In this document: positions 44,623 through 53,955 of the stretch, piece by piece | Position numbering within the stretch: the first letter of the stretch is position 1 | Layout of the letters: each line of letters starts with the position of its first letter | DNA from: Planctomycetota bacterium | GTDB lineage: Bacteria > Planctomycetota > UBA1135 > GCA-002686595 | DNA length: 64,000 nucleotides | Reading direction: 5' to 3' | Assembly (NCBI GenBank): GCA_016712565.1 | Contig: JADJQU010000005.1 | Span: 248,001 to 312,000, forward strand | The notes under the pieces: generated by a model | The model's database searches: none | Seen by the model: the letters and a program-made list of their open reading frames with translations, nothing else | Told to the model about the DNA's origin: nothing | Program-made: the position numbers and the translations under genes

Positions 44623-46326
44623 CTAGCCCATGTCGAGCTGCGTCACGCGCAGCACTTCGTCGGGCGTGGTGAGGCGCTGCTTGATCTTCTCCACGCCGTC
44701 CGCGCGCAGCGTGATCATGCCGCGGTCGATGGAGGAACGCTTGATCTGCGAGGCGGTCACGCCCTCCATGACCTGGGTGCGCACGATCTCGTCGATGGGC
44801 ATGAACTCGTAGATCGCCGTTCGGCCGGCGTAGCCCGAGTTGAAGCACTCCTGGCAGCCGGTGCCGTAGGCGATCTGGCCTCCCAGCTCGTCGGGCGTCA
44901 GGGCCACCTTCTTGAGCTTCGCGGCCCACTCGTCGTTGATCGGCACCGTGACGGTGCAGTGCTTGCAGTTGGTGCGCACCAGGCGCTGGGCGATCACCAG
45001 GATGATCGAGCTGGCCACCAGGTAGGGCTCGACGCCCTGGTCCACCATGCGCGTGATCGTGCTGGCGGCGTCGTTGGTGTGGACCGTGGAGAACACCAGG
45101 TGGCCCGTGAGGGCGGCGCGAATGGCGATCTCGGCGGTTTCGAGGTCGCGGATCTCGCCCACCATCATGACGTCCGGGTCCTGGCGCAGGAACGAGCGCA
45201 GGCCCGAGGCGAAGGTCAGGCCCTTCTTGACGTTGACCTGCACCTGGCTGATCCCGGCCAGCGAGTACTCGACGGGATCCTCGATGGTCAGGCAGTTCTT
45301 CTCGGTGGTGTCGACTTCCGTCAGCGCCGCATAGAGCGTGGTGGTCTTGCCCGAGCCGGTGGGGCCCGTGACCAGGATGATGCCGTGGCTCCAGCTGGAG
45401 TAGTCGCGCAGCATGGCCTCGTTGGCGGGGGAGAGGCCGATTTCGCCGATGGTGTAGAGCCGCGCGGTCTTGTCGAGCAAGCGCATCACGGTGCGCGCGC
45501 CCTGGGTGGTGGGGACCGTGGAAATGCGCACGTCCACTTCGCCGTCGCCGATGCGGATCGTCGCGCGGCCGTCCTGCGGGAGGCGGCGCTCGGCGATGTC
45601 CATCTTGCCCATGACCTTGATGCGGCTGACGATCGCTTCCTGCGCCTTGCGCGGGATCGGATCCATGTCGTAGAGGATGCCGTCGATCCGGAAGCGGACC
45701 TGCATGCGGTCCGGATACGGATGGAAGTGCACGTCCGAGGCGCGCAGCTTCAGCGCCTGGAACAGGATCGTGTTGACGAGCTTGATGATCGGCGCCTTGT
45801 TGGCGCTGTCGAGCACGTCCTCGCCCTCGTCGATCTCGTCGGCCAGGCCCGCGATGTCGCCGTCCTCGGCCACGTCGGCCAGGGCCTGGTCGACGCCGTC
45901 TGCCTTGTGGCGGTAGGCGCGACCGATCAGGGTCGTGATCTCCTGGCGCGGCGCGAGCACCGGCTCCACGTCGGCGCCGTAGAGCGCCGCCAGGTCGTCC
46001 ATCGGGTGCGGATCGAGCGGCGTGCAGGTGGCGACCTTGAGGATCCCGCCTTCGTCGGCGAGCGCGATCAAGTTGTAGTTGCGCGTGAATTGCACCGGCA
46101 CGCGATTGACGAAGGCCCCGGGGACCGTGACGTCCTCCAGGCTGTCGCGGTACTCGAAGCCCAGGTGCTGGGCGTAGGCGCGCAGCAGGTCCGGCTCGGG
46201 GAGATATCCCTTGGCCAGCACCACGCGGTCCAGGCTTTCGCCCGACTCGGCGGCGGCCTTGCGGCACTCGTCGAGTTTTTCGCGGGTGAGACCCGCGTCG
46301 ATCAACATGTCGGAGAGACTGACCAC
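44623..46326 (-). CDS. gspE: T2SS assembly ATPase GspE
   Basis: 567 residues. N-terminal GspE_N domains (1-160) are followed by the ATPase core: Walker A GPTGSGKTT at 321-329, the Asp box LTIEDPVEY, Walker B DVMMVGEIRDLETAEIA, and the zinc tetracysteine CKHC (454-457) plus CQEC (491-494). Hexameric motor in the cytoplasm. 23 nt from gspD and 16 nt from gspF. Confidence 0.96.
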   Translation of the reverse strand: MVSLSDMLIDAGLTREKLDECRKAAAESGESLDRVVLAKGYLPEPDLLRAYAQHLGFEYRDSLEDVTVPGAFVNRVPVQFTRNYNLIALADEGGILKVATCTPLDPHPMDDLAALYGADVEPVLAPRQEITTLIGRAYRHKADGVDQALADVAEDGDIAGLADEIDEGEDVLDSANKAPIIKLVNTILFQALKLRASDVHFHPYPDRMQVRFRIDGILYDMDPIPRKAQEAIVSRIKVMGKMDIAERRLPQDGRATIRIGDGEVDVRISTVPTTQGARTVMRLLDKTARLYTIGEIGLSPANEAMLRDYSSWSHGIILVTGPTGSGKTTTLYAALTEVDTTEKNCLTIEDPVEYSLAGISQVQVNVKKGLTFASGLRSFLRQDPDVMMVGEIRDLETAEIAIRAALTGHLVFSTVHTNDAASTITRMVDQGVEPYLVASSIILVIAQRLVRTNCKHCTVTVPINDEWAAKLKKVALTPDELGGQIAYGTGCQECFNSGYAGRTAIYEFMPIDEIVRTQVMEGVTASQIKRSSIDRGMITLRADGVEKIKQRLTTPDEVLRVTQLDMG

Positions 46327-46349
46327 GGCGATGGGGGAGGCGATGGGAC

Positions 46350-48809
46350 TCAGTTCTTCCCGCCCGTCGGAGGCGCGGTTCCGTCGTCGGGGGTGGTCAT
46401 CTTGGCGCGCTTCTGCGGGTCGATGCCCACCTCGGCGGCGGGGACTTCACCGCGGGCCGGCGAGCCGTACAGCGGCAGCTCGAAGCCCTCGAAGCGCACG
46501 CCGGGCTTCTCGGCGGCGCCGAAGCGCGGGTCGATCACGCGAATGCGGTCGGCGCCGATGCTCTGGGCCGCCTCGAGCTTCTTCTCGTAGGAGAGCTGCG
46601 CCAGGTCGGCGAAGTCCTTGTCGCGCAGGATGTGCGGCGTGACGAAGAAGTACAGCGTGGTGCGGTTGGCGGTGTCCGTGTCGCGGCGGAACAGGACGCC
46701 GAGCAGCGGGATCTCGGCCAGCCACGGCACGCCCGTGGTGGACTCGGTCTTGTTGTCGGTGATGATCCCGCCGATCACCATCGTGTCCCCGTTGGGCACG
46801 TTGACCGAGGTTTCCAGCGTGCGCGTCAAGCGCGGCGGCGGGATGGCACGGCCGTCGCCCGCGTCCCGCGCCCCGAAGGTCGAGACCTCCAGGAACAGGT
46901 CGAGCCGCAGATAGCCCGCCGCGCTGATCGAGGGCGAGATCTGCATGGTGATGCCCGCCTCCTCGTACTTGTTGAAGTTCTCCTGGGTCTGGCCCGTGTT
47001 GCCGCCGGTGGCGGTGATCGTGGTCGTCGGCTGCTCGTCCTTCGACACGACCTTGGCCGTGCCGTTGTTGTTCACCAGCACCGAGGGCACGTTGAGGATG
47101 TTCGTGTTGGTGATCTTCTTGATCGCCTGCAGCAGGATCGGCAGCTGGCCGATGTTGTCGCCGTCGAGGATGCCGGCGGTGATGCCGTCGGCCAGGATCG
47201 GCGAGCGCGTGTCGGGGGCGCCGTCGCCGTCGGTGTCGGTCAAGGTCGAGAGGCCGAAGGACGTGACACCGAAGCTGCCGAGGCGCCCGAGGCCGGGAAT
47301 GTCCGCGCCGCCCAGTTCGATGCCCAGGTCGCGGAAGTCATTGCCGGAGAGTTCCACCAGCGCCGTTTCGATCAGCACCTGGTCGAGGCGCTCGTCGAGC
47401 TTGGTGATCAGGGCCAGCATCTCCTCGTAGCGCGTCTTGCTGGCGGCGATCAGGAGCGAGTTGGTGGCCTCGTCGGGCACCACCACGGTCTGGGAGTCGC
47501 GCGAGGTGCTGCCCTGGGCCACGCCGGCGTTGCCGCCCGGCTGGGCCCGGCCCGCGGCACCGCCCTGGGTCGCCCGCGAGGCGTCCTGCAGGAAGTCCTC
47601 CAGCACCTGGGCCAGATCCTTGGCCTTGACGTTTTCCAGGGCGTACACGTGGTAGGTGCGCTCGGGCTCCACCACCTCGACGTCCAGGCGCGCCACCAGC
47701 TCCTTGATCTGTTGCAGGTCCTCGGGCAGCGCCATCACGAGCAGCGAGTTCGTGCGGCCGTCGACCAGGATCTTGGTCTCGCCGCCGCCGGTGACCGTGG
47801 CGCCCTGGGCCGCCGCGGCGCCCGGCTGGGTGCGCGTGCGCTCCGCCTGACGCTGCTTGGCCTCCAGCAACTGTCCCAGCACGTCGGAGATGTCCTGGGC
47901 CGCGGCGAATTCCAGGGGCAGCACGTCGAACACCGGCGCCACGGGCGCGTCGTTGGCCGACTCGCTGTCCACCAGCTTGAGGATCCGCGCCAGGGAGCAC
48001 ACGTTGCTGGCGTAGCCCTGCAGGATCACGCTGTTCGTGGTGCCCACGGGGATCACGCCGCCGGTGGAGGTGTCCGGCGAAAGGATGCGCAACGAGTTGC
48101 CCAGGGAGCGCACGTCGGTGTTCGGCAGGTGCAGCACGGTGATGATCTGCGTCGCGACCTGGCCCTGGTACTTGTCGAGCTCATCGGGCAGGACGTAGAT
48201 CGATTCGCCCTTCAGCGTCGGATTGCCCGGCTGCGCTTGGGTGCGCGCGTCCTGCAGCACCACCACCGACAGCATGTCCGGGCCGACCTTGGTGCAGACG
48301 TAGCCGTTGATGAACAGGATGATCTGGTAGAAGGAATAGAACTCGCTCTTCGGGAAGCGCTTCTGGCCGAAGATCTTGACCTTCTCCTGGGCCAGCTTGG
48401 CCTGCAGGCCCTGGGCGTAGGTGAAGTTGATGCCCGTGGTCTGCTGGCAGATCTTGGTCAGGGTCTCCAGGTCGCAGCCTTCGGTCTCGTCGAAGGCCAC
48501 GATCCAGAAATCGCCGTCGTCGGCGACGATCGGGAGCTTCCCCGGACCGCCCGAGCCGCTGGGGGCCTGGACCGCGGGGGGCGTGCCGCCGCGGGGCGCG
48601 GTTGGATTGCCTCCGCGGGCCGGGGTGGAGCTTGCGGGCGCCTGGGGCGCCGAAGCCGCTGGGGCCGCCGGAGCCGCCGGAGCCGCCGGGGCCGGCGCTT
48701 CCGCGGGCTTCTGGGGCGCGAGGTCCTCCTTCTTGTCCTGCACGGGCGCCGTCGGCGACCAAGGAGAGAAGACGGCCAGGGGGGCGATCAGGGCGAGCGC
48801 TTGGATCAT
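46350..48809 (-). CDS. gspD: T2SS outer-membrane secretin GspD
   Basis: 819 residues. A signal peptide (about 1-24) precedes an Ala/Pro-rich linker (30-90), then N0-N3 ring domains (from FDETEGCDLETLTKICQQ; NSVILQGYASNVCSLARIL; TNSLLVMALPEDLQQIKELV) with Gln/Gly-rich inserts near 320 and 420. The secretin barrel from about 500 includes VPSVLVNNNGTA, GDTMVIGGIITD and VPWLAEIPLLGVLFRR. No pilotin gene seen. It heads the operon D-E-F-G-H-I-J. Confidence 0.95.
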   Translation of the reverse strand: MIQALALIAPLAVFSPWSPTAPVQDKKEDLAPQKPAEAPAPAAPAAPAAPAASAPQAPASSTPARGGNPTAPRGGTPPAVQAPSGSGGPGKLPIVADDGDFWIVAFDETEGCDLETLTKICQQTTGINFTYAQGLQAKLAQEKVKIFGQKRFPKSEFYSFYQIILFINGYVCTKVGPDMLSVVVLQDARTQAQPGNPTLKGESIYVLPDELDKYQGQVATQIITVLHLPNTDVRSLGNSLRILSPDTSTGGVIPVGTTNSVILQGYASNVCSLARILKLVDSESANDAPVAPVFDVLPLEFAAAQDISDVLGQLLEAKQRQAERTRTQPGAAAAQGATVTGGGETKILVDGRTNSLLVMALPEDLQQIKELVARLDVEVVEPERTYHVYALENVKAKDLAQVLEDFLQDASRATQGGAAGRAQPGGNAGVAQGSTSRDSQTVVVPDEATNSLLIAASKTRYEEMLALITKLDERLDQVLIETALVELSGNDFRDLGIELGGADIPGLGRLGSFGVTSFGLSTLTDTDGDGAPDTRSPILADGITAGILDGDNIGQLPILLQAIKKITNTNILNVPSVLVNNNGTAKVVSKDEQPTTTITATGGNTGQTQENFNKYEEAGITMQISPSISAAGYLRLDLFLEVSTFGARDAGDGRAIPPPRLTRTLETSVNVPNGDTMVIGGIITDNKTESTTGVPWLAEIPLLGVLFRRDTDTANRTTLYFFVTPHILRDKDFADLAQLSYEKKLEAAQSIGADRIRVIDPRFGAAEKPGVRFEGFELPLYGSPARGEVPAAEVGIDPQKRAKMTTPDDGTAPPTGGKN

Positions 48810-48853
48810 GTTGGAGGGGGCCGGTCGTTGCTTCTATCCCGTTGGGGGCGCGA

Positions 48854-48881
48854 GGCTTAGCACCGCGTTGTCGCTCTGCAA
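48854..48881 (-). promoter_or_regulatory. Candidate promoter of the gsp operon
   Basis: On the minus strand, TTGCAG (48881-48876), a 16-nt spacer and TAAGCC (48859-48854), giving a leader of about 40 nt before the gspD ATG at 48809. One of the more AT-rich spots of the gap. Confidence 0.4.
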
Positions 48882-49358
48882 TGGAACCAGTGGCGCACTC
48901 TAGGGACCCGCTTGGGGGTCGTCAAACACGCACTGGACCGCTGCACATCTTGTACGCGAGAACGAGGACTCCGCCCTGGGACGCCCTGGGGGCCCCGGTA
49001 TTCCCCGCCGGGTCGCCGCGCGGACTTCGGCGCCCGCTCCGGTCAGGGAGGCCGGTCCCCTCGCCGAGGCGGCCTGCTCCTCAGCGCGCCGGCCGGCCCG
49101 GCTCCGGTCGCGTGGCGCTGGGAGGGGCGCGCCCACCCCCGGTCTGTCGTGTCCGCCCCGGAGAGCGGACTGGGGGGAGGAAGCCGGGTCGATCCCACGG
49201 CGCGGGGGTGGACCGCTCCCCCTTCGAGGCCCCTGCCTCCGGGCCCTCGGTCCCCTGCTCCCTGGGGAGCAAGCGGCCGTCCCCCGGGGGCGGAAGCGAT
49301 TCCCGCAGAGCCAGAACTGTCATGGCGGCTGGTCCTCGCTATCCTCTCTGCCGCGCGC
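48882..49358 (+). other. Remainder of the 549-nt gap between gspD and the PTS IIA gene, with a candidate promoter
   Basis: No protein-like frame: the open frames are Arg/Pro/Gly-rich and lack family features. A hairpin TGCTCCC (49256-49262) / GGGAGCA (49265-49271) with a 2-nt loop lies inside. CTGTCA (49318-49323), a 16-nt spacer and TATCCT (49340-49345) could be a promoter placing the start only a few nt from the PTS gene ATG (49359). Confidence 0.4.
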
Positions 49359-49832
49359 ATGGACCTACGGCAACTGTTCCAGCCCAGCGACCTGATCCTG
49401 GGCTTCCGCCCCAAGGACAAGTGGGACGCCATTCGCCAGTTGGTGAACCACCTGTCGGCCGGCGGTCGGTTCAGCGCCGAGGTGGGCGAGCGGATCCACG
49501 ACCAAGTCCTGGTGCGTGAGCGCTCCATGTCCACGGGGATGGAGCGTGGAATCGCCATTCCCCACGCCGCCGTGGACGAGGTCGGCAAGGTCACCGCCTG
49601 CATGGGCATCGTCCAGCGGGAGGAGGGGCTCGCCTTCGAGAGCATCGACGGCCAGCCCGCGCGGCTGGTGGTGTTGCTGGTGATCCCAAGGGCCCACAAG
49701 CTGCTGCACATCCGCACGCTCGCCGACGTGGCCCGGGTGCTCGGCAACGACCACGTGCGCGAACTCCTGATCGGCGCCAGCGACTCGCAGCAGGCCTGGG
49801 AAGCCCTGGGCGCCACCGAGCCGGCGCGCTAG
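49359..49832 (+). CDS. PTS fructose/nitrogen-type EIIA domain protein
   Basis: 157 residues of the mannitol/fructose IIA fold. The phosphorylated His is His69 in GIAIPHAAVDEVGKV; the family lead STGMERG precedes it and LLVIPRAHKLLHIRTLADVA follows. No IIB, IIC, HPr or enzyme I gene is nearby, which favours a regulatory PtsN-like role over sugar import. ATG 49359. Followed after 25 nt by the membrane/spermidine-synthase-like gene. Confidence 0.88.
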   Translation: MDLRQLFQPSDLILGFRPKDKWDAIRQLVNHLSAGGRFSAEVGERIHDQVLVRERSMSTGMERGIAIPHAAVDEVGKVTACMGIVQREEGLAFESIDGQPARLVVLLVIPRAHKLLHIRTLADVARVLGNDHVRELLIGASDSQQAWEALGATEPAR

Positions 49833-49857
49833 CCTCGCCCCCGGGGATGCAGGGATC

Positions 49858-52545
49858 GTGACGCGCGCCACCGGGATTCGCCGCGGCGCCCTGCTGGCCG
49901 CAGCGGCCCTCATCGGAGCCGGCGGTCTGGCGGGTCAGACCATCCTGGTTTCCTGCTCGGGGCTGGCGCTGGGTTTCGCGCGGGCCAGCGCCGTGGGCCT
50001 GACCATGTTCGTGGCGGCCTACGCCGTGGGCGCCTGGCTCTCGGGCCGCGCCCGTGCGGTCCCCGGAAATCGCCACGCTCGCCGACTCGCCTGGGCCGCG
50101 CTGCTTTCCTTGGGCGTCACCTGGGTCGGGGTTCGATCGGTGCTGGCGACGAGTTCCGACGGCGGGTCCGCCACGGTGGCCGCGGCCGTGGCCCTGGCGG
50201 CCCTGGGCGCCCTGGGCCTGGTCCAGGGCGGCCTGTTGCCCGCGCTGTTGCGGGTGGATCCTGCCCTGGCCGGCTCCCGCGCCGTGGCCCTGATCTTCGC
50301 GGCCAATCTCGCCGGCAGCCTGGCGGGCGCGCGCTTCATTGCCTTCGACTGCGTCGCGGCCTTCGGCCGCTCCCAGGGAGCCCTGGCCGCGGGACTCGCC
50401 GCGGCCCTCGGTGCCCTGCTGGCCGGCGCGGCGGCCCGGACCGCGGCTCCGGGATCCGCGGGCGGCGGCGGCGACGGCCGGGAGGCAGTTCCAGGAGCCG
50501 TGCCGTCCGGCCGGCTCTCGGAAACGCGCGCGGCGCTGCTGGTCGGCCTGGGCACGGCTTGGGTGCTGTCGCTCGAGTGGATCGCCCTGCGGCACGCGCT
50601 CCTGTGGCTCGAGAGCCAGGAAGTCGTGCTCCATGCCGTGCTTTCCGCAAGCCTCGCCGCCCTGGCCCTGGGCGCCCTGACGTCCGGTCTCCTGCCCAGG
50701 GGCGCGCTGGGTGTGTTGACCCTGGTCCCCGGGCTCCTGTTCGGCACCTGGTGGATTGCCCATGGGGCGCCCTTGGCGCGGGCCTGGTCCGGCTCCAGCG
50801 CGATCCTGTTCGCGATGATCCTCGTGGGCCCGGCCCTGGCCTGCTTCGGGGCCTGGCTCCCCGCGCTCTACCGCGCGAGCGAGGGCGAAGTGGGCCGGCG
50901 CATGGGCCGCCTCGCGATCCACGAAGCCTGGGGCGCGCTCCTGGGAGCCCCCCTGGTTCAGGCCTGGCTGGTGCCGAGCTTCGGCCTGGCGGGGGCCCTG
51001 GCCGGTTTGGCGTCGGTCGGCGCGCTGCTGGCCCTGCTGGCGGCGCCGACCGGCCGTTTGGGTCGCGCGGCGGCCGGCCTCCTCGGCGCGGCGGCGCTGG
51101 CGCTCGCCGTGCTGCTGGCACGGGGCGAGGAGCCCGCGCTGCGCTCGCCCCTGTACACCGACCCGGCCCTCGCCGTGCGTTCCTTCGCCGAGGACAGCCA
51201 GTTCGCCGTGGGCGTCGTGGACGACGGACTGATCGGCGAACGCACGCTGCTCACCGATCGGTTTCGCGCCGCGGGCACGGGTCGCGACTACCTGTACATG
51301 CGCGCCCTGGGCCATCTGCCGCTGCTCCTGCACCCCGCGCCGCGCCGGGTGGCCGTCATGTGCTTGGGCACCGGGACCACTCTTGGCGCGGCCTTCCTGC
51401 ACCCCGAGGTGGAGCGTCTGGAAGTGCTCGAGATTTCGCCCGCGGTGGTCGCGGCCGCGCCGTGGTTCGAGAGCGTGAACCAGGGCGCCCTGGCCCCGGA
51501 GGCCACGGCCGCCCAGGGACGCGTGCGCGTGCGCCTCGGCGACGGGAGACGCTCGCTCGCCGACAGCCCGGGGAGCTTCGACGTGGTGACCATGGAGCCG
51601 CTGCTGCCCGACTCGCCCTTCGGCGTGTACCTCTACACGCGCGAGTTCTACGCCGTGGCGAAGCGCTCCCTGGCTCCCGGCGGGATCTTCTGCCAGTGGG
51701 TGCCGCCCCACGCCCTGGAGCCCGCGGTGTTCGACGCCGTGTGCGAGAGTTTCTCCCATTCCTTCGCTTGGAGCGGCCGCTTCCTGTTCGGCACCCAACT
51801 GGTGTTGATCGGCGCCGAGCACGCACCCGAGCTCCTCGCCGGCCGTTTTCCCGAGCCCCTTTCGACCCTGGGCCGGGCCCTGGCGGCCGTGAACCTGGAC
51901 GCTCCCGGCCGGCTGCGCGTGGCCTTCGTGGGTGACGCGCCCTGGCCCGCGCCGGAAAGGCCCCTCTCGGACGACGACCCCTGGATCGTCTTCGAGGAGA
52001 AGCGCGCCGACGCACGGGTGTTCCTGTGGCTGCAGAGGAACCTCGAACGGCTGCGTCAAGTGGGCGGGTCCGCGCCGGAGGCCTGGACGCGGGTCCTCGG
52101 TTCAGAGGCCGGCGAGTTCGCGCGCGCGAGCGAGCTGCTGCTCCAGGGGCGCATCGGTGCCGCCGCGGCCGAGGCCGCCGCGAGGCAGGGCGTGTCCCAG
52201 GCGGGCCTGTGGCCGGCACCGGCCGAGGAGGCGCGCCTCCTCGCCGCCTCGAACGAGGTCGGGGAACTGGGCCGCTCGTTGCTGGAAGAGCAGCGCTTCC
52301 TGGCGCGGCTGCGTTTGGGCGTGGGGCTGCTCCCGGCGGATCCCCGCGCGGCCGCCGACCAGCTGCTGGATGCGGCGCTCCTGCGGCGCGAACGCGCCGA
52401 TGTGCATCTCTACGTTTCCGCCGCGCTGCACCGGCTGGGGGACGAGCGCGGTGCACGCGCCGCGAAGGCCCGGGCCCTGGAGCTCTGTCCCAGGGTGCTC
52501 GAGACTCCCGCGGGCCTGCGGGCCGCGGCCCTGGGCCTGCCCTAG
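49858..52545 (+). CDS. Fused multi-helix membrane / spermidine-synthase-like protein
   Basis: 895 residues from GTG 49858. The N-terminal half has about 12 hydrophobic helices (LLAAAALIGAGGLAGQTIL, VAAYAVGAWLSG, LLVGLGTAWVLSLEWIALRH) as in the fused MFS-like family. Residues 430-640 form a Rossmann methyltransferase-like spermidine synthase domain (VAVMCLGTGTTLGAAFLHPE, FGVYLYTREFYAVAKRSL). The catalytic Asp of true aminopropyltransferases (IxD after the fourth strand) reads FDVVTMEPLL, with Glu instead. The last 200 residues are helical, TPR-like. Polyamine synthesis is therefore doubtful; function unknown. Confidence 0.8.
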   Translation: MTRATGIRRGALLAAAALIGAGGLAGQTILVSCSGLALGFARASAVGLTMFVAAYAVGAWLSGRARAVPGNRHARRLAWAALLSLGVTWVGVRSVLATSSDGGSATVAAAVALAALGALGLVQGGLLPALLRVDPALAGSRAVALIFAANLAGSLAGARFIAFDCVAAFGRSQGALAAGLAAALGALLAGAAARTAAPGSAGGGGDGREAVPGAVPSGRLSETRAALLVGLGTAWVLSLEWIALRHALLWLESQEVVLHAVLSASLAALALGALTSGLLPRGALGVLTLVPGLLFGTWWIAHGAPLARAWSGSSAILFAMILVGPALACFGAWLPALYRASEGEVGRRMGRLAIHEAWGALLGAPLVQAWLVPSFGLAGALAGLASVGALLALLAAPTGRLGRAAAGLLGAAALALAVLLARGEEPALRSPLYTDPALAVRSFAEDSQFAVGVVDDGLIGERTLLTDRFRAAGTGRDYLYMRALGHLPLLLHPAPRRVAVMCLGTGTTLGAAFLHPEVERLEVLEISPAVVAAAPWFESVNQGALAPEATAAQGRVRVRLGDGRRSLADSPGSFDVVTMEPLLPDSPFGVYLYTREFYAVAKRSLAPGGIFCQWVPPHALEPAVFDAVCESFSHSFAWSGRFLFGTQLVLIGAEHAPELLAGRFPEPLSTLGRALAAVNLDAPGRLRVAFVGDAPWPAPERPLSDDDPWIVFEEKRADARVFLWLQRNLERLRQVGGSAPEAWTRVLGSEAGEFARASELLLQGRIGAAAAEAAARQGVSQAGLWPAPAEEARLLAASNEVGELGRSLLEEQRFLARLRLGVGLLPADPRAAADQLLDAALLRRERADVHLYVSAALHRLGDERGARAAKARALELCPRVLETPAGLRAAALGLP

Positions 52546-53678
52546 CGTTCGTCCGACGCCTGGTCCGCGCAGGTGGTCGTTCCGCTGCCCGGAACTCCTT
52601 CGCCGCCGTTCGCGGAGCCGCGCCTCAGGCCCACTCCTCGAGGCGGCGCGCGATCAGCCCCGCCAAGTGGTCCCCGACATTGGCGGTATTCGCTCAGGTC
52701 CGAGCCGATGGGGTCGGGCACGTCCCTGCCGGACGGATCCAGCAGGGCGAGGTGCTTCGCGCGAGCGGGAGGCAGCATCGCGCGCAGGATTTCCAGGTGC
52801 GAGTTCGTCAGGGCATAGATCCGGTCGGCCTCCAGGAGGTCCTCGGGAATGGCCGGCTCCGTGCGATGCTCGCGGGCCAGGCGTTCGTACTCGGGGCCCA
52901 GTTCCCCGAGCACCTCCAGCGCATGTCGGGCGATGCGACCGCCGCCGGAGGCCGCCACGCCCGAGGAGCTGATCTCGAAGCCGAATTCCCCGATTCGCGT
53001 CCGGGGGACCTCGAGTCGCCGCGCCAGGGCCTGGGTGGCCTGCACGCACGCCATGGGACTGCGGCAGGTGTTGCCGGTGCAGACGAAGACGATCCGCAGC
53101 CCCGCGGTCCGGCGCAGGTGCTCGAGGTCCACCAGTCCCGGCCGCAAGAGTTCGAAGTGGCCGGGACCGAGGCGCAGCACGGCGCTGGATTCCCCCAGCC
53201 GCGGCGGGCCGCTGTCGAGCACGAGCTCCACCTCGCCGGCGAATTCCCGGGCGATGGCCTGGGGATCGGCCAGGGCCGGGCGACCGCGCCGGTTGGCGCT
53301 GGTGGCCACCACGGGGAACGGCAGTGAGTCCAGCAGTTCCGCCGTGGCTGCGTGGGCGGGAAGGCGCACGCCGATCCATCCGTCCTGGGCGGCGGCCTCC
53401 AGACCCCGGGGCACTCCCGGCAAGACCAGGGTCAGGGGGCCGGGCCAATAGCGCTGGGCCAGTCGCCGCGCCATGGGGGACAGGCGCCAGCGGAGCTCGT
53501 CCTGCTCCAGGGGCCGGAGCGATCCCACGTGCCAGGTCAGCGCCTGGCCCGGGGAGCGGTCCTTGATCCCGCGCAGTCGCTCCACCGCCGAGGGCAGGTC
53601 GGCCCGTGCGGCGAGTCCGTAGACCGTTTCCGTCGGCACGGCCACCACGCCCCCGTCGGTGAGCACGCGCATCGCCAA
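52542..53678 (-). CDS. TsaC (Sua5/YrdC) - low-molecular-weight phosphatase fusion, frame-broken at both ends
   Basis: Residues 1-180 are a Sua5/YrdC domain (VVAVPTETVYGLAARAD, WPGPLTLVLPG, VVATSANRRG) that makes threonylcarbamoyl-AMP for tRNA t6A37. Residues 195-340 are a low-molecular-weight phosphatase: catalytic loop CTGNTCRS (Cys200, Arg206) and acid VPDPIG. Thr204 in the loop matches the Thr that sets phosphoarginine preference in YwlE. After SEYRQC the frame is wrong: deleting one C in the CCCC run at 52672-52675 gives a normal end at 52625. Upstream, MTDSIEPAPAAVLPW from ATG 53848 appears joined by one missing base near 53697. The intact frame shown starts at TTG 53678. Confidence 0.85.
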   Translation of the reverse strand: MAMRVLTDGGVVAVPTETVYGLAARADLPSAVERLRGIKDRSPGQALTWHVGSLRPLEQDELRWRLSPMARRLAQRYWPGPLTLVLPGVPRGLEAAAQDGWIGVRLPAHAATAELLDSLPFPVVATSANRRGRPALADPQAIAREFAGEVELVLDSGPPRLGESSAVLRLGPGHFELLRPGLVDLEHLRRTAGLRIVFVCTGNTCRSPMACVQATQALARRLEVPRTRIGEFGFEISSSGVAASGGGRIARHALEVLGELGPEYERLAREHRTEPAIPEDLLEADRIYALTNSHLEILRAMLPPARAKHLALLDPSGRDVPDPIGSDLSEYRQCRGPLGGADRAPPRGVGLRRGSANGGEGVPGSGTTTCADQASDER

Positions 53679-53955
53679 CTCCCGCGCCGCGGCGGGGCCC
53701 TGGCGCGCGGTCGATCCGGCCCGGCCGCGCCGCCGGGGCCGGACCTGCCGCCGGCCTCGGATCGCGGCCCGCGGGGCGCACCGGACTCGCTCCGGGGCTC
53801 GCTCCAGGGCAGGACCGCGGCGGGCGCGGGCTCGATGGAATCGGTCATGGCGTCAGTCGCAGGATTCAGGTGGACGGGCCCGGGAGAGACGAATGCCCCG
53901 AAGTGCTAGCCTATCGGGCTCGCAGGGCCTTCTCCACCCGCGAGGCCCCCCGCCG

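Noticed and set aside
48912..49358. N-terminal extension of the PTS IIA protein
   Set aside because: Residues are Pro/Arg/Gly-rich with no domain, while ATG 49359 gives a normal-length IIA domain.
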